This document shows positions 33,466-46,800 of a stretch of 64,000 bases of DNA, piece after piece (position 1 is the first letter of the stretch; each line of letters opens with the position of its first letter). The DNA comes from Halichondria panicea (Eukaryota > Porifera > Demospongiae > Suberitida > Halichondriidae): positions 2,112,201 to 2,176,200 of the forward strand of contig NC_087379.1 in assembly GCF_963675165.1 (NCBI RefSeq), in the 5' to 3' direction. A program made the translations under genes and the position numbers. Below the pieces are notes generated by a model. That model saw only the letters and a program-made list of their open reading frames with translations, did no database searches and was not told where the DNA came from.

Positions 33466-34400
33466 TCAATTGACACGTGGTTGTTCAGTAGAGTTGTGAT
33501 GGCGATTTCTCTCTCCTGACACTAGGCTACAAGGAGCACCGATTTTACTGAGATGGCATCAAACAAGTGTCTGGAAACAAGTACACTTGCCAGAGCCAGT
33601 CGGTACTGACAGAAAACGCCCACCACTCTACTACAGTACAAAACCTGACCTTTCAACACTGGAGAGAGCGTGAGCAAGAGCAGAAGAAAAGTATAGAAGC
33701 CAGAAAAGTATAGGCATTAGTCTAGGACACAAGTATCCTGCTATCATTTGTGCAATTAATGACATCATTGTAAATTAATACTGATTATAGTTTACTAAAA
33801 TATCTCGATCCTCCCCAAGATTCTTGAGGCAATTCACGCATGCGCAGACAGTGTATACCAGGTCGTCTTTCTCCTTTGAGAACGACTTGGAATCGCTGCA
33901 GTACAAGTCCTTATATGATATAAGCATGTCCCCCGCTGGCCGGGGCTATATGGATAACACTCAATTTTCACTACACTTATATATCTAACCACGGCACGGC
34001 CTGACACAATTAAGTGAAGTTCAGGACTCTTTTTCTCAAAATGAGGCTGGATTTCGAGACTACTATACTGTAAAACCAGAGATTGAAGAATATATAACCT
34101 TTAGCTTTGTAATAATAATTATATACCCTATAACCTTATATAATAATTATATACCCTGGCCTTCCTTACACAGGACCACCTGCAGTGCAGTTATGAATTC
34201 ATTTTATAATAATAATTGATCTTACCTGTAAAGAAAGCTGGAGAAATACAGTAGAAAAACAGTAGAACCTGGCTAGATCGAAGAGGAAGGCAAGGTCGGG
34301 CTCCGCCCAACTAGAGGAAGGGTTCTATCTAAAAAAGAGGAGGAGCTGTCTGATTCGATTATGAATAGACTACTACGCATGCGCACTCTAACTAACTTGC
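33466..34400. other. Non-coding
   Basis: No frames or RNA genes are supported. GGCTCCGCCCAACTAGAG at 34300 resembles a terminus of the 12467-13215 element. Confidence 0.35.
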
Positions 34401-34404
34401 CTCG

Positions 34405-35492
34405 TTAGCCCATAAGATAGGGGCTGTTATGTTATAAAACAGGGAATGAGAAATGAGGAAATGAGAAATGAGGAAATGAGGAAATAAGAAATAGGAAATG
34501 AGGAAATGAAGAAATGAGAACGAAAAATGAGCTGTTAGGCAGAGCATATCTATGGGCAGAGCAAGTCTGAAGACGAAGCTAACATCTACTGAGCTACAGG
34601 TACGTACCTCCTGGTGACAATTCTCCTGGTGCTCTCCCACCATACAGAACTTATGTTCCTCTGGTACACGGTGTGACACTCTCTACCTCTATCTACTTGT
34701 GTGCCATGTACGACTGGCATAGTTCAGACGTCAGATCTACCTACGTAACGGTACTTACATGTACTGTCCTACAGTCCCACAGTCTCAAACAATTTACCTG
34801 TGCGTGGCTATACTGGCAATACATTCACTGATTTCACAATCCGGTGGCCAAGTGATAGTCAATGGACTGGACTCAATGTCAACATCTACATGTAAGTAAC
34901 AGCAAAGAAACCTCCAAAACTGTTTGTCAAACCAAGCAAATTCTAATGATCTGCCAGTCCTGTCGTAAAGCTGCAGGAAGTAATGACATTAGTACACTGT
35001 ACTGGTACATATCCAATCTCGCTACAGGGTGAAGAAAGCAATTTTCCCATTACCATTCTCACAAGCAATGCCTAGTGAAAGCTGATGCTACCTTTAATGA
35101 AGAAAGCTCACTGTGCCATCTGAAGCGATGGTAAAATTTAATTCTTACAATGTGTCCAACAACCTGTACTGTGTGGAGGTGCCACTATATAATTATATAT
35201 TTGATAACTGAATACTTAGTCACCTACTAGCTTCTTGGCTGATATCAGTCATTACTTTTGTGCATCTATATAATTATTATTATTATAACAATGTCATAAT
35301 TATTGTGATGAAAATTAATGCCATCGTAACCATAAATATATTATTATTATTATTATTATTATTCTATTATTATTATTCTATTTCTTATTTCTTCATTTCC
35401 TCATTTCCTATTTCTTATTTCCTCATTTCCTCATTTCTTATTTCTCATTTCCTCATTTCTCAGTCCCTGTTTTATAACAACCCCATAGATAG
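34405..35492. mobile_element. Foldback element with GAAATGAG-rich arms
   Basis: The left arm (TAGGGGCTGTTATGTTATAA, then repeated GAAATGAG units, to about 34520) is the reverse complement of the right arm (repeated CTCATTTC units from about 35385 to CTGTTTTATAACAACCCC at 35490). The interior is 860 bp with an (ATT)n tract at 35338-35380. No transposase was found. Microsatellite-like arms are typical of foldback elements. Confidence 0.75.
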
Positions 35493-35495
35493 TAG

Positions 35496-35642
35496 AGGAA
35501 GGGATTGGAAACGAGATCACGTGCGCTATAGATCATCATACATTGAGAGCTGAGGTCTATCCGCGTTAGACATTGGAAACGAGATCACGTGCGCTATAGA
35601 TCATACATTGAGAGCTGAGGTCTATCCGCGTTAGACCGCGAA
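35496..35642 (+). repeat. Tandem duplication, ~72 bp unit
   Basis: ATTGGAAACGAGATCACGTG through TATCCGCGTTAGAC occurs twice head to tail, differing by one 3-bp indel. It begins with the ATTGGAAACGA motif of the element at 39361. Confidence 0.9.
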
Positions 35643-37842
35643 TTGACTATAAATTTTGAGCGGGCTAAAGACTTTTCAGAGTTTTACTCGGTTCTAAAGG
35701 TAAGAAACGACTATCTAAGAGCTTTTAATGTCAGTAGTAATCTATACTAACAATATTTTGAGCGTTTTAAGTAATAAGATATACCTGTTGAGCTACAAGT
35801 TAATTAAGTTAGCTATGACTCACCATTTACCTGTTTTTAGCACTGTTTGGGGAGAATCTAGTTTCTGATACACTTTTAGAAGCTAGTAAGCATATTGGCT
35901 GTTTCCTTGACTTGAGCTTTAACAGGATAGCCCCTTTTTTTGATATGTAAGCTTTTTGTTGTTCTCCAGTGTTGTGAAATAAGTCGAATGGGATGCCTTC
36001 TTTGTGTGGGGTGTCCTGATCTGACCGTTCACAATTGAAAGTTTTAGTGTGAATTTTCTGATTCTTTTAGCTTTACTCTATGAGAATAGCTATTACATAG
36101 TAGCTGTACTAACTCGAAAGAAGAATTTTGCCTCAATGAAAAAGTGTGAAAATGTCATGTTGCTCTTTTCCCACACAGGTGTGATTGTAAACAATGGGTA
36201 TGGGAAGTCAGAAATTGCGTTTTTTTCAGCGAAAGAAAAGCAAGAAGCAGCAGACATCCCCCGTCTGCTCTCATCAGCCTTTACCTGAGTCGACCAGCAA
36301 CTCTTGAATCTCTCCACTTCTTGGTTGCAAAGTCAGTGTTGAACTAATTGCCGTCAAGAACGTGCTCACCATTGTCAAGCTGCCAAGAGTTGATGTCATC
36401 GTCACCTCATGTGTTCAGTGCCAGCTCATTTGGAATTTGTCAGTACGTTCTGAATATACCCTTACACCCCCTCTCTCAACTCATCACTCCAGTTCTTTCA
36501 ACCTAAGTTACCAGCGTGCTGTGCTATTTTGATTGAGATACATCGATTCCCTGAACTTTTATGATTGGCCTTAAATGTTTAATTAGATTTGTGAAAGCAT
36601 CACTCTTCTACACTTATTATAGTTGATCAGGTAAGTTCTGTCAAAAAATTGTTCACGAACCGTTACCCAAACGCAGAAGACCGGACTCTGACAACACATT
36701 CTGACTCATATCGTTCATAATGTACGTGTATCTTTACAATGTCATAGCTTGTCTGCAGTTCATAATAATGTTATATAGATGATGAGTTGTCATGGATATT
36801 TTATATTGTATAAATGTAGAGCATGGACACATTTCCAGAGTAGAAAGAACCTACAAAAAAAAGAATTTCAAAACTAAAAGCTTGCATACACACGTATACA
36901 CACATAGCTCAGAGTCCTACTTCCTTGATATGTCTTCACTAGCAGGAGGGCCCACAGAGGAGGCTGCAACCATATACCCAGCAACACAGATCTATATACT
37001 TCCTGTCTACTTCCGGCCATTCTGCTAATGCTTCCGTCTAACACGGACAGTCCTAGTCTCATGAATCAGCCGCCGTTCTTTTGGAACCACCGTCTGAGCA
37101 CTCTTGTCATGAAGTCATTTCAAAATGGAATGTTGATTGCTCACAAAACCAATGGAATGTAATTAAATCGTGATCTTACGCCCACACATATTTCCTAATT
37201 GTTATACAAATCTCCAAGCGAAGGCATCTCTCTCTACTTGTGTTTTGCTGTGGTGCTAAATCTGTGCCCAAGGACCCCTGCTTGCCTTGCTTATGCTTCG
37301 TAGCAGCTTCTATGTATGAAGTATTTACCATGCGTAATGCATGCGTAATGATTATCCAAATGCGTTGAGCAAAGTGCAGTTCTTTGCTGCCTCCAAGTTC
37401 ATCACCTGACTGGACTTCTGCCTATAAAAGGGACCAATTTGCGCTTGCAATTCTGCAAATGGGTGGGAGGCCGGGTGTGCCAAAGTCCAAAAGCAGATTC
37501 ACCCACTGCATTGTAATGGCATAATGCAGTGCAATATATATGGTTGCTATGGTAGTGATGCAACCATGCCATATTATACAGAGCACTGGATTACTTTGAT
37601 CTGCCCACTCACTGCATGGGCAACAAAATTATGTACATGTCATGCATGCTGAGCTGTTGAATAAAAATTAATGTTACAGACTTTGAACAAAGAAACTTAA
37701 TAATGATGGAAGTGTTGATCGATAATATGCACACTATATACAGCTAGGTTGGGTATAGAGTATTTAATTATAAGGATAAGTAATACAGTGGAGGTGGCAT
37801 GGTACACTCAAAGAGTGATTGCATGTTCAAAGTTCCCTCTCT
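35643..37842. other. Mostly unassigned; a shared repeat at 37480-37640
   Basis: The frames at 36049-36288 and 36093-36317 are antisense to each other and lack domains. 37480-37640 (AAGCAGATTCACCCACTGCA ... CACTGCATGGGC) is the inverted counterpart of 29335-29440. This region is downstream of the channel stop codon at 37843, so its distal part may hold the 3' UTR. Confidence 0.4.
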
Positions 37843-40800
37843 CTATCGAGTGTTGCCCAAATCAATGGGCTTGCTGTACACCCTCTGAGCCACTTCATTA
37901 ATCATGTTCTTCATGTTCTGATGGTCATTTAAGACATGTTCAAAGTCGGCCTGTCCAATCGTGAATATTTCGAGGTGTGTGATAGCTCTAACAGATGACT
38001 CCATGGGAATGTTGTAGAGGAGGCTCTCCTGACCGAAGCTGCCTCCCTCAGTGAGGACCTCCTTCACTTGATCAGGGTCCGCCACGTCTATCACCTCAAC
38101 CTATGAGTGTGTGTGAGGTGTGGTGTGTTGTGAGTGTGTGTGGGGTGTGGTGTGTTGTGAGTGTGTGTGTGTGGGGTGTGGTGTGTTGTGAGTGTGGGAG
38201 TGTGGTGTGTTGTGAGTGTGGGAGTGGAGGTATACGGAAATGATTGCGCTTAGATATAAAGGACTTACGTATGGGCAACTATCAATTGGAATGCTTTCAG
38301 ATCAATGAGCATATACATATCGCGCACATAAGAATGTTGGGGCTAGTATTAGAGGTTACATGATGAAGTAAAATTAATCACAAATACCCAGGTATAGGTA
38401 CACTGTTACAACTAAAAATGTACTTAGTTGTACCTGTCCATGAAATAGCAGGAACATGCTGAGACCGACGTCCCCCTTGTGTACTATGAACTCTCCAGGC
38501 AGGAAGATGCATGGCTTTATGATCAGGGCCAGGTGACGAAGGAACGCATCGTCAGCATCGGCAAATAATGGTTCCTGCACATGAGAACATGTGTAACAAT
38601 CAATCAACAAACGCAGACATTGTTTAATACGTGTGTAGCCTTATATGTGTACCTACATCTCAGTACGGTAAAGTCTGTAGGGTCATATATATAATTATAT
38701 GTAAGTATAGTACCGTACTTAACCGTCGAACCGCCCATATGTTTTGATAGCTACATTTAGGCTAAACAAGGGGTGGGCGGATATTTGATTATGTGGCTAC
38801 TGAACCGTGCAAGCGCCCACCTAACTCAATTAACGCCCACCAAACTCAATTAATACAGTCAGTAAATCAACAACACGTACATACATACAGATAACAGACT
38901 TCAAAGTATACATGTATGCAAGATAAAAAGCAATAGCATAATAATTTATGAGCTCAGTCTTTCTCATCTTGATCTTCAGAGTCTTCATCAGAGAAGGGGA
39001 TCCCCTATGCTATCTACATCTGAGTCTGAGGGGTCCTGGTTTACTTGGTCTTCCTCAGATGTCAGGGATGTCCTGCTTGATCCACTCCTCCCATTATTGT
39101 CTCATGTAGGTCTTGTTTATACATTTGTCCATGGGCTGGATGATCGATGTACAGCCTCCAGGAATGATGAGAAAGAAGACACTCTGTCACAACTGTCAAG
39201 AGGAAAAGGGCTGGAAGTACCATGTGCCAGTTCTTGTGTTCAGAGGGAAACAGTGTCATCTTAAACGCTTGATGTCAGTTCTAGAATAGATCCAACAAAC
39301 TTGTACAACTATATAGATCTAGCTAAAGTCATTGTTTCTGAGCTAGCACTCTAGATATAGATATATCCAGAGATACAAAAGAAAGGGGATTGGAAACGAC
39401 CGCCCACGCCCTATGTAAAAGGACTGACATCCGGTGAAGCACTCCGTGTAATTATTGCGCTCGCAAATAATTACATGGAAAAGTTTTGTATCCCTGGTTT
39501 CTAGCTCTCCTATCCACTAGAGATCACTCAGGGCCTGGGAGATACTTGAGAGAAGTAAGCTTATACCACTGACAAGCTCTAAGTCCGTTGTCTTTACTCT
39601 GTTTCCAATTTTTTTGAGTTTAGCTTGAATTACTCTAAGTCAACTTTTCTCTGTCCCTCCTGTGAAGTCAAAACAGCAAAGGACATTGCTTGACTTGGTT
39701 ATTATGTATCTAAGTGCTACATAGAATGGCTTCATGCTATAAATAAGCTGTACTGTTCATAAACGTTTGCAGTATAGTCCTTCAAACTGCTTTAGTATAC
39801 TTTTAGACACACCACGGGCCTGTCCCTCCTACGACTTCATAGTAAAGGCTATTTCTTCTTGCATAGCATTTATTTGTCTAGTAATAGTGGCTGCATGGCT
39901 TAGTCGACTTTTTAGAGCTAAATTCTCTTTACTTTTTAGAAAAATCAACATTAAAAATGATCAATTTCACTGTTTCTATGTACAGCACATTGTAGAGCAG
40001 TCAAGACTGGTAATGAGCATGCTGACTATAAATATAATCCTTTGTAGTTTTAGCCACGCCCTATAACGCGGAATGCTTCACGTAAAAATTTCGTAAAAAT
40101 TTCGTTTCCAATCCCCTTTCTTTTGTATCTCTGATATATCTCTAGCTCTCTAGCTAGCTAGCTAGCTCTCAAATAAAAATCATGCATCCTGTTGACCTTT
40201 ACCCGATTATACGCATGCGCAATAGTGGGCGCTTCTACGATTGCAAATAGGCCTCTACAGGACTTTCAGGCAAAAGTAGGGGGTGGGCGGTTATTTGATG
40301 TGGGCGGTTGACGGTTAAGTACGGTATACGTAAGCCTAGCCAGATACAACATTTTTGGAACTTACCCATACAGAAATGTCAAGGTTGTAACAAGCTTGCT
40401 ACAAGGTGGTTTGGTTGCAGAAAGGTTGTTACAACCTGGAAAACAGGTTGTAACAACCTTGCATTGTGTACAATTGATGTACAACCTTGTAAAATAGTTG
40501 CAGCAACATTGCGTTCTGGTTGCTCATTTTGTAACAACCTGTTTACAACCTTGTAAAAGACATGGCAAGTGCACCCCAATTGTTCATATCTTGAATGTCA
40601 GCTGTCTAGCTGAGAGCAGGACAGACCTACTGCATACTAGTTTAGCTAACTCAGACTACTCTATAATAGATGTTTAGGTTTACAAGCCAAGAATGACTCT
40701 TGATGACACATCTATTGGTATCTCTTGGTGAGGTGGATCGAAGAGGAGTCAGTAGGAATCATGCCCTCCTCCAATGTGCACCAAGTTGCTGTAGCTGTCG

Positions 40801-43800
40801 TGAGACTGCAATGGTTGGCCAAGAAGTACTATGATGCCAAATGTCCAGTAAGTAGCATTCATGATATTAAAAGCTAGACAAATGAGTGCTGCAAGCTGCA
40901 CTGTGCTAATGCCTAGCCTCGCTATATGTCATGCTTTCTATCAAGTATTAGATCATGTTTGTCATAAATACTGCAATCTGATTGGTTAGAGGAAATGTTC
41001 TATCCAATTTAGAAAATCATGTACTTCAATAGAAAATCATGTACTTCAATAGAAAATCATGTACTTCACTTAGAAAATCATGTAGCAAAGATTAGATAAG
41101 AACATTCAAATCTGATTGGCTAAATACTCATGGTTGCTATGATCTAAAATGCTTAGACACTGTTTAGGAAGTTTCCACATGATTTAGAAGTCCTCAGGGC
41201 TAGTAGAACCCTCACTGCGTTCGGGATACTACAACCAGCCCTTTGGGCTTCTAAATCATGTAGAAACTTCCTAAACAAATATTATTTAGAGTGTTATAGT
41301 AGCCTCGTTCCCAGGCCTTACTTTTTCTTGCTGTTGTCACTGTTCATCCATAAACATAAGAAAGACATAGTGAGGCAGCAAAGAAAGAAATGGGCGTACA
41401 GTTAAGAAAACGTAAGGCCTGGTTTGGGAAATCGCGTGATCCACAAGGATTTTTATGAACGTGGGCGATATGTAGCCCACAATCGTGACGTAAGGTATTC
41501 TCCCACGCATTCCGAGTAAGACTGTACTGTACTGCACTGAGACAACCACCAAGCTGTGCTGCAAGTCAGATCAGAGAACCAGCGTGGCCAGCTCTGGTGG
41601 CAGTAGCTACCTGCTATATGATAATGATGACTAAGCTATTCTACTATAGCATGTAGAAAGACACAAGAAAAGGTAATAGTGATAGAATCTAAACACACAA
41701 TCTAGACTAGTAGATCATCTAGCTAAGCCTAAGGTATAGAGCTAGCTATAGTGCTTGCAAACTTCCAGTTCCAAGTCCATGTCCAGCTTGCAGCAGGCAA
41801 AGTTTTACTAGTCGTAGACCTCTGCGTGGGCAGTCCAACATCTCTAGCTCAGTATGCCCACGCTCATTTTCACCCTTCTACCACCCTTCTACCCTCACGC
41901 GACTTCCCGATACAGGCTCTCCTTTTTCCTAACTTTACGTCTATTTCTTTCTTTATTCCTCCAATTAATACCGTATTTTATCTCATTGAACGAATAATAC
42001 AGTATTTTATCTTATTGAACGATTGTGATAAAGAACAGAAAAAGGAGAGCCTGTGTAGAGGCTAGTGTTATAGTACTATAGATACTTAGTATAGGGGGAA
42101 TTAAGAATTTTCGTCGCATTGCAGCATTTACAACCACAGTCACTGTCAGCTTTACCGTGTCCCTCTTGCGGCTACGCCTGAGGCATAACAATGTTGAATG
42201 TATGTCTCTAAGATTTTGTACAAATCATCATCCCCTATACCTCTATACGTTCACCCCTCTTGCTCATCACGAAGCATAAATAATTAGTGATATAGATATG
42301 GTCCTATAATTATGACACTTATAATTATGTATAGGCCGCCAGCACGCAGAGAAAGCTCTGTAGTAAACCATGCACTGGTTAATTGATGCAGTAAACGACA
42401 AATGTGCATCATGTCGCCGTGCCATGAAAAGGCAGTGTAGTGGTGTATACTGTTGGAACTCAATCAATCTCTCATCATTAATCGATACTCGAAGAGACTA
42501 TAGTTTGCTTAATATTATACTTTGTAATACTATACTTTGTTCTGTTATTTATTTTTTATCTCACTCTTAATGGATTTCACTGTTGAACTAGGTTGAAACT
42601 ACCTTGAAGCTACCTTGTTGCAACCTTGTTAGTAACCAGGTTGAAACCACCTTGTTGCAACCTTAATAAACCACCTGGCTACAACCTTGAAACAAGCTTG
42701 AAACAATTTCAAATCCATGGTTCTGGCAAGGTTGCTGCAACCTTGCCACAACCTTGTAAGACTTGCTTGTTTCAACCTTGCCACAAGGTAGTTATTTCTG
42801 TATGGGTAGCCAGTCCTTATATAGTCAGTGGACGTACTGAATGCTTCACTTACAGTCTTAAGCAGAAATTCTGTGATGGCTAGGGAGACTTCAGCCTGCA
42901 TACAGTAGGGCATATCAGAGAGGAGGGTTCGTTGGTCCGCGCCCTTGTTCCGAGCCCACAAGTAGTCAAAGAATCTGAGTACTCGGCGATGCATCACTGA
43001 GGACAAGTGCTGCTCCTTCATATAGTCCTGAGAGGGGGGGGGGTGTTCAGCATACATATAGTGTAATTATGTACCACAGTATATAGTGTGTAACTATCGA
43101 GGGGGCGATTGAAGTTAGTTGAAAATCTGTGAATTCTTCCTAGAGTAAGAGATAAGAGAGAGCCCTTATAATTATATTACACATCAACATTACGTGAAGC
43201 TAGCTACATGTAATGGGTTTAGAGGATCAAGTAACTATATAGTCTAAGACCATAATAGCTACAATAGGAGGTGATACCTACCTTCAGTGCAGTCAGTTTC
43301 TCCCCATAGAGCACCCTCTGAGTGTCCAAGTTGGCCAGGGTGGAGACAATGGAACCCAAGATGAACCCAAACAACAGCTTGCCTAACACCATCACCATGC
43401 TGGCATAGATCATCTCCTGCAAGGAGCACAATGTACAAGATGTGAATTGTATGCATAAACAATTCAAGAATCTGATATACTATTAATACCAGCAAGAGCT
43501 CACAACATTGGAGGAGAATTAAGTGTTAGTTTAACATCTAAAAGTATTCATACGTACTACGATTACTTACTGTTACGAACACTGCACTGGTACAATGGCA
43601 TGCATGGCTCTCACCAGAGCATTAGTGGCCAGAAAGTCTCCATATCCTGTGGTGGTCATAGTAGTCACTGCCCAGTAGAGGGAGTTGCAGTATTTGTCTG
43701 CAGCCAGGTCCATGGAGGTGGCCCCAGCCCACGTATTGGGTTGACAGGTCCCGGCTGGACAGCCCAAAACAAACCAGACGCAGGCAACAAAGTGTGTGCA

Positions 43801-46800
43801 GAGAGTGATCAATGCAATGAACTTGAGCACCCTCAGCAGAAGAGTCCTATAGGGAGTTATACGAATACACAAAGTAAATTAAGGTACAAACAAATATAAA
43901 GAGAAATTTATTTTCATAACTAGCGTACATGCACATGAATTTATACATACATAATATTATACATAGCTACTGTTACAAGAAAGAAATAAAGACTACTTTG
44001 CAATGCTGAAAGTGAAACTTTACCATTGGTAAACCCAGCAATACTATGATACAAAGCAAACAGACGAGATCTACGAACCTTTGGTTAAGTTTCTTCTCCT
44101 CTGCTGAGAAGAACCACTGAATACGGATCACTCGCATGATGTGTGGTGTTCTCAGGTAGAGGACTGCAATTAGGTGTGTGGAGGGGTCGGGGATGAAGAC
44201 ACCAATCAGCTCATAGGGCAGAATGGCGGCAAAGTCTAGAAGAAAGCCCCTGGGATCCTTGAGGTAGCGGAGGGCGATGGACTTGAGGTCTGAGACAGTG
44301 TTTGAGTTGGAGTCCTTGTAAGAGATGTGGAACTTGAGGAAGATCTAATGAACACAAACAGATGTGCTGTCAACCTATGCACATTGTGTAGCAACATGTA
44401 CGTACTCGTATAGTGGTGTAAGGTACACGTGGTATAAGAAGACTGTGACAGAGTAGAGATAGACTCACCTCAACAAGGAAATAAACTTCAAACATGTAAT
44501 TGATGATCCACAGACCTAACTCATTGCTCTGGAAAGCAGCCTGAAAAAATGAATACTCAATGCAACGAAAGTCAACGATTACTATGTAGCATGCATACAC
44601 ACAAGAGTCTAAATCTATATCATGATCAATGAGTTTACATAGAATGGATATAGCTATACTTAGGACTGTACATATGATCCTCGCCTGATAGCTGATGATG
44701 AAGAAGCTGCAATATGAGAGGATACAGCCGAGTAAGTGGAAGATGGTTCCAAACAGTCCGTCCCCAGGAAGGATGAATATGAGTAGTGTCTTGAGGAGAG
44801 GCTTACAGAACGTCACAATGCATGAGGGCTGGGGAGGCTCAGCTTCTGGAGGGAAATGTTGGGTGAGTAAGCGCAACATACATACATAGATCTAACCAAG
44901 AGTGCATGGATTCATAAACTTCTGATCTAACACATAATCCTTCACATACGGATACTACGTATCTCTCACAGCCGAGGCACACTGAATTATGCAAATGCAG
45001 CATACGTGTACATAAGTACGTATGTATAATTATAAGTAATTAGGTTGAATCAAGTTACACCAGATTTGTTTTACTACATTTTACTGCGTTCTGTTACATA
45101 CCTTAGTCTACGTAAGTTCTACGCACTTTCACCCTATCATTTACGGAATAGCTGGTAAAAAGCTTCTTATATCCTTATTATCACCTTCCTCTTCTATTTC
45201 CTCCACAGATATATCTCCGTGGGAAGTGGTGCTCTCCCCCGCACTTCCGACTGATGGTTCCACTTCCTTGTCCTTGGTCCCCTTGGCAGCCTTCTTCACC
45301 GCACCACTGCCTGAAGGTAACAATTACATAGCCTCTATGATAAGTCGTAAGAATTGAAACTCTTTTCTGGACCAATAACTTTCGTTTACAACTAAAGACA
45401 CGAAATCTGTAGCTCAAAACATTTCGCTATCACTGACAATCAACATTCTTTATTAGCTATTAATTATACAAATAAATATGTACGTACGTACAATAGTATA
45501 GTAATCACTGACCTACACACACGTCAATAGACAAGGCCTTTCAAGGTGCTACAATCTGTTAAAAATGTAGTTCTCAAGTTATGAGCACTCGCAAAGTTCG
45601 ATATCAGAACATACCCATTTCAGAATGGGTATGTTCGCGTTTATTAAACATACCCTCAGCAGCAGCCATCTTTGCAATCTGACTCCTCTTCATGATGAGG
45701 TTGGCTCTGTTGTTGGCCACCTCCTGGATATGGTCGGCAATGTGAGGGTAGTACTGGAGAGCATTGTCCAGGTCCGACTTGGTCAGTACAAAGACGTCAC
45801 AGTTGGTACCAGCCCTGCACGTGTATACATGCATGTATGTGAGAAAGATTAACATGCATGCAACTAAACAAGCAATTACAGATCAAGCAATTAAGTTTAG
45901 ATCCACCTTGAGTGTATTTAGCAGGCAGGCATATGCACTAACGGTAGATTAGTTGTTGCTACGTATGTACATGTAGCTTTAGTTAGACAATGAAAGTGGG
46001 ATCTAAATCAGCAAGATCATGTACATTCGGTATCTATGGTTATAGGAACTTACAGCCATTACATAGAAAATTTTCAAAAGTTCAACCTCTAACTCTAACC
46101 TGATGGAGGCAGTTCTGGGACAGCTGAAGACGAGACTGATCTCCCCAAAGAACTGTCCCTCTCCCATGGAGGCAAACACCACCGTCCCATCCTCACTCAC
46201 CACGTCCACTGTACCTCGGTTGATAAAAAACATCTGCACACACACACATACACACACAGGGCGGCATTACTGGTGGTATTGCATGTACAATAGTGTTTAC
46301 GTACGTATATACAGCGTGTGTGCATGTGTACGGAATCATTCACAAGTTAGGTAAGTTTCATACAGAGCAACCGTAATGTAAGAGCCTTTAAATTAACTGA
46401 GCCAATACCATGCAATTGACATAAGTATACGTAAGCCAGTAAACAAGATCAGTATAATTATATACATACAATGTACATGTAGCTTGTGTACTTGTATATA
46501 TTTATATAGGGCTACACACGAATTACTCACTTCACTGCCAATGTCTCCCTTCCTTACGATGTATTCATTCCTCAAGAACAGTGCTGGTTGAATGGAGAGT
46601 GCCAAGAGCTTCGTGAACCCTATCTCAGTGTTCTGGAACAGGGGCACCTAAAGTAGAAACACCAAAACATACTAATGCACCAGTACATAGACATTACATA
46701 CTGCACAATTTAGGAACAATAAATTTGAGGATGAAGTGATACTAAGATCCACAAATTACGGACCTGGTCGAGGATGTTCTTGTAGAGACTGAGTGAAATG

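Larger units (their letters stand above)
38713..40324. mobile_element. Pogo-type element with TA duplication
   Basis: Left CCGTACTTAACCGTCGAACC and right, reverse-complemented, CCGTACTTAACCGTCAACCG are terminal inverted repeats flanked by TA (38711-38712, 40325-40326). The GTGGGCGG blocks continue the symmetry. It contains a pogo/Tigger transposase remnant on the minus strand and a later 780-bp insertion. It lies in intron 41 of the channel gene. Confidence 0.8.
40365..42806. mobile_element. 2.4-kb TIR element with many subterminal repeats
   Basis: Ends CCCATACAGAAAT and ATTTCTGTATGGG are perfect inverted repeats flanked by TA (40363-40364, 42807-42808). About 200 bp next to each end are packed with ACAAGGTTG/CAACCTTGT-type motifs in both orientations, like transposase-binding arrays. 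The interior contains family A repeat pieces, a 20-bp tandem array and a hairpin. No transposase was found. It is only 40 bp from the pogo-type element, in CNGK intron 41. Confidence 0.82.
37843..44845 (-). other. CNGK repeat 4 (exons 36-43)
   Basis: Exons: 44845-44685, 44540-44469, 44344-44079, 43846-43615, 43416-43282, 43027-42854, 38574-38434, 38100-37843. S4 reads YLRTPHIMRVIRIQWFF. The pore is WAVTTMTTTGYGDFLATN. The CNBD (about 2003-2135) reads FGQESLLYNIPMESSVRA, so the usual FGE is FGQ and the RTA arginine is replaced (PMES); this domain may not bind nucleotide. The chain ends IDLGNTR. The donor after exon 36 is GC (CAG then GCGAGG). A 4.3-kb intron full of transposons lies between exons 41 and 42. 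Confidence 0.9.

Noticed and set aside
36049-36317. Two overlapping antisense frames as a gene
   Set aside because: There is no domain, no splice pattern and no repeat homology to judge coding status.
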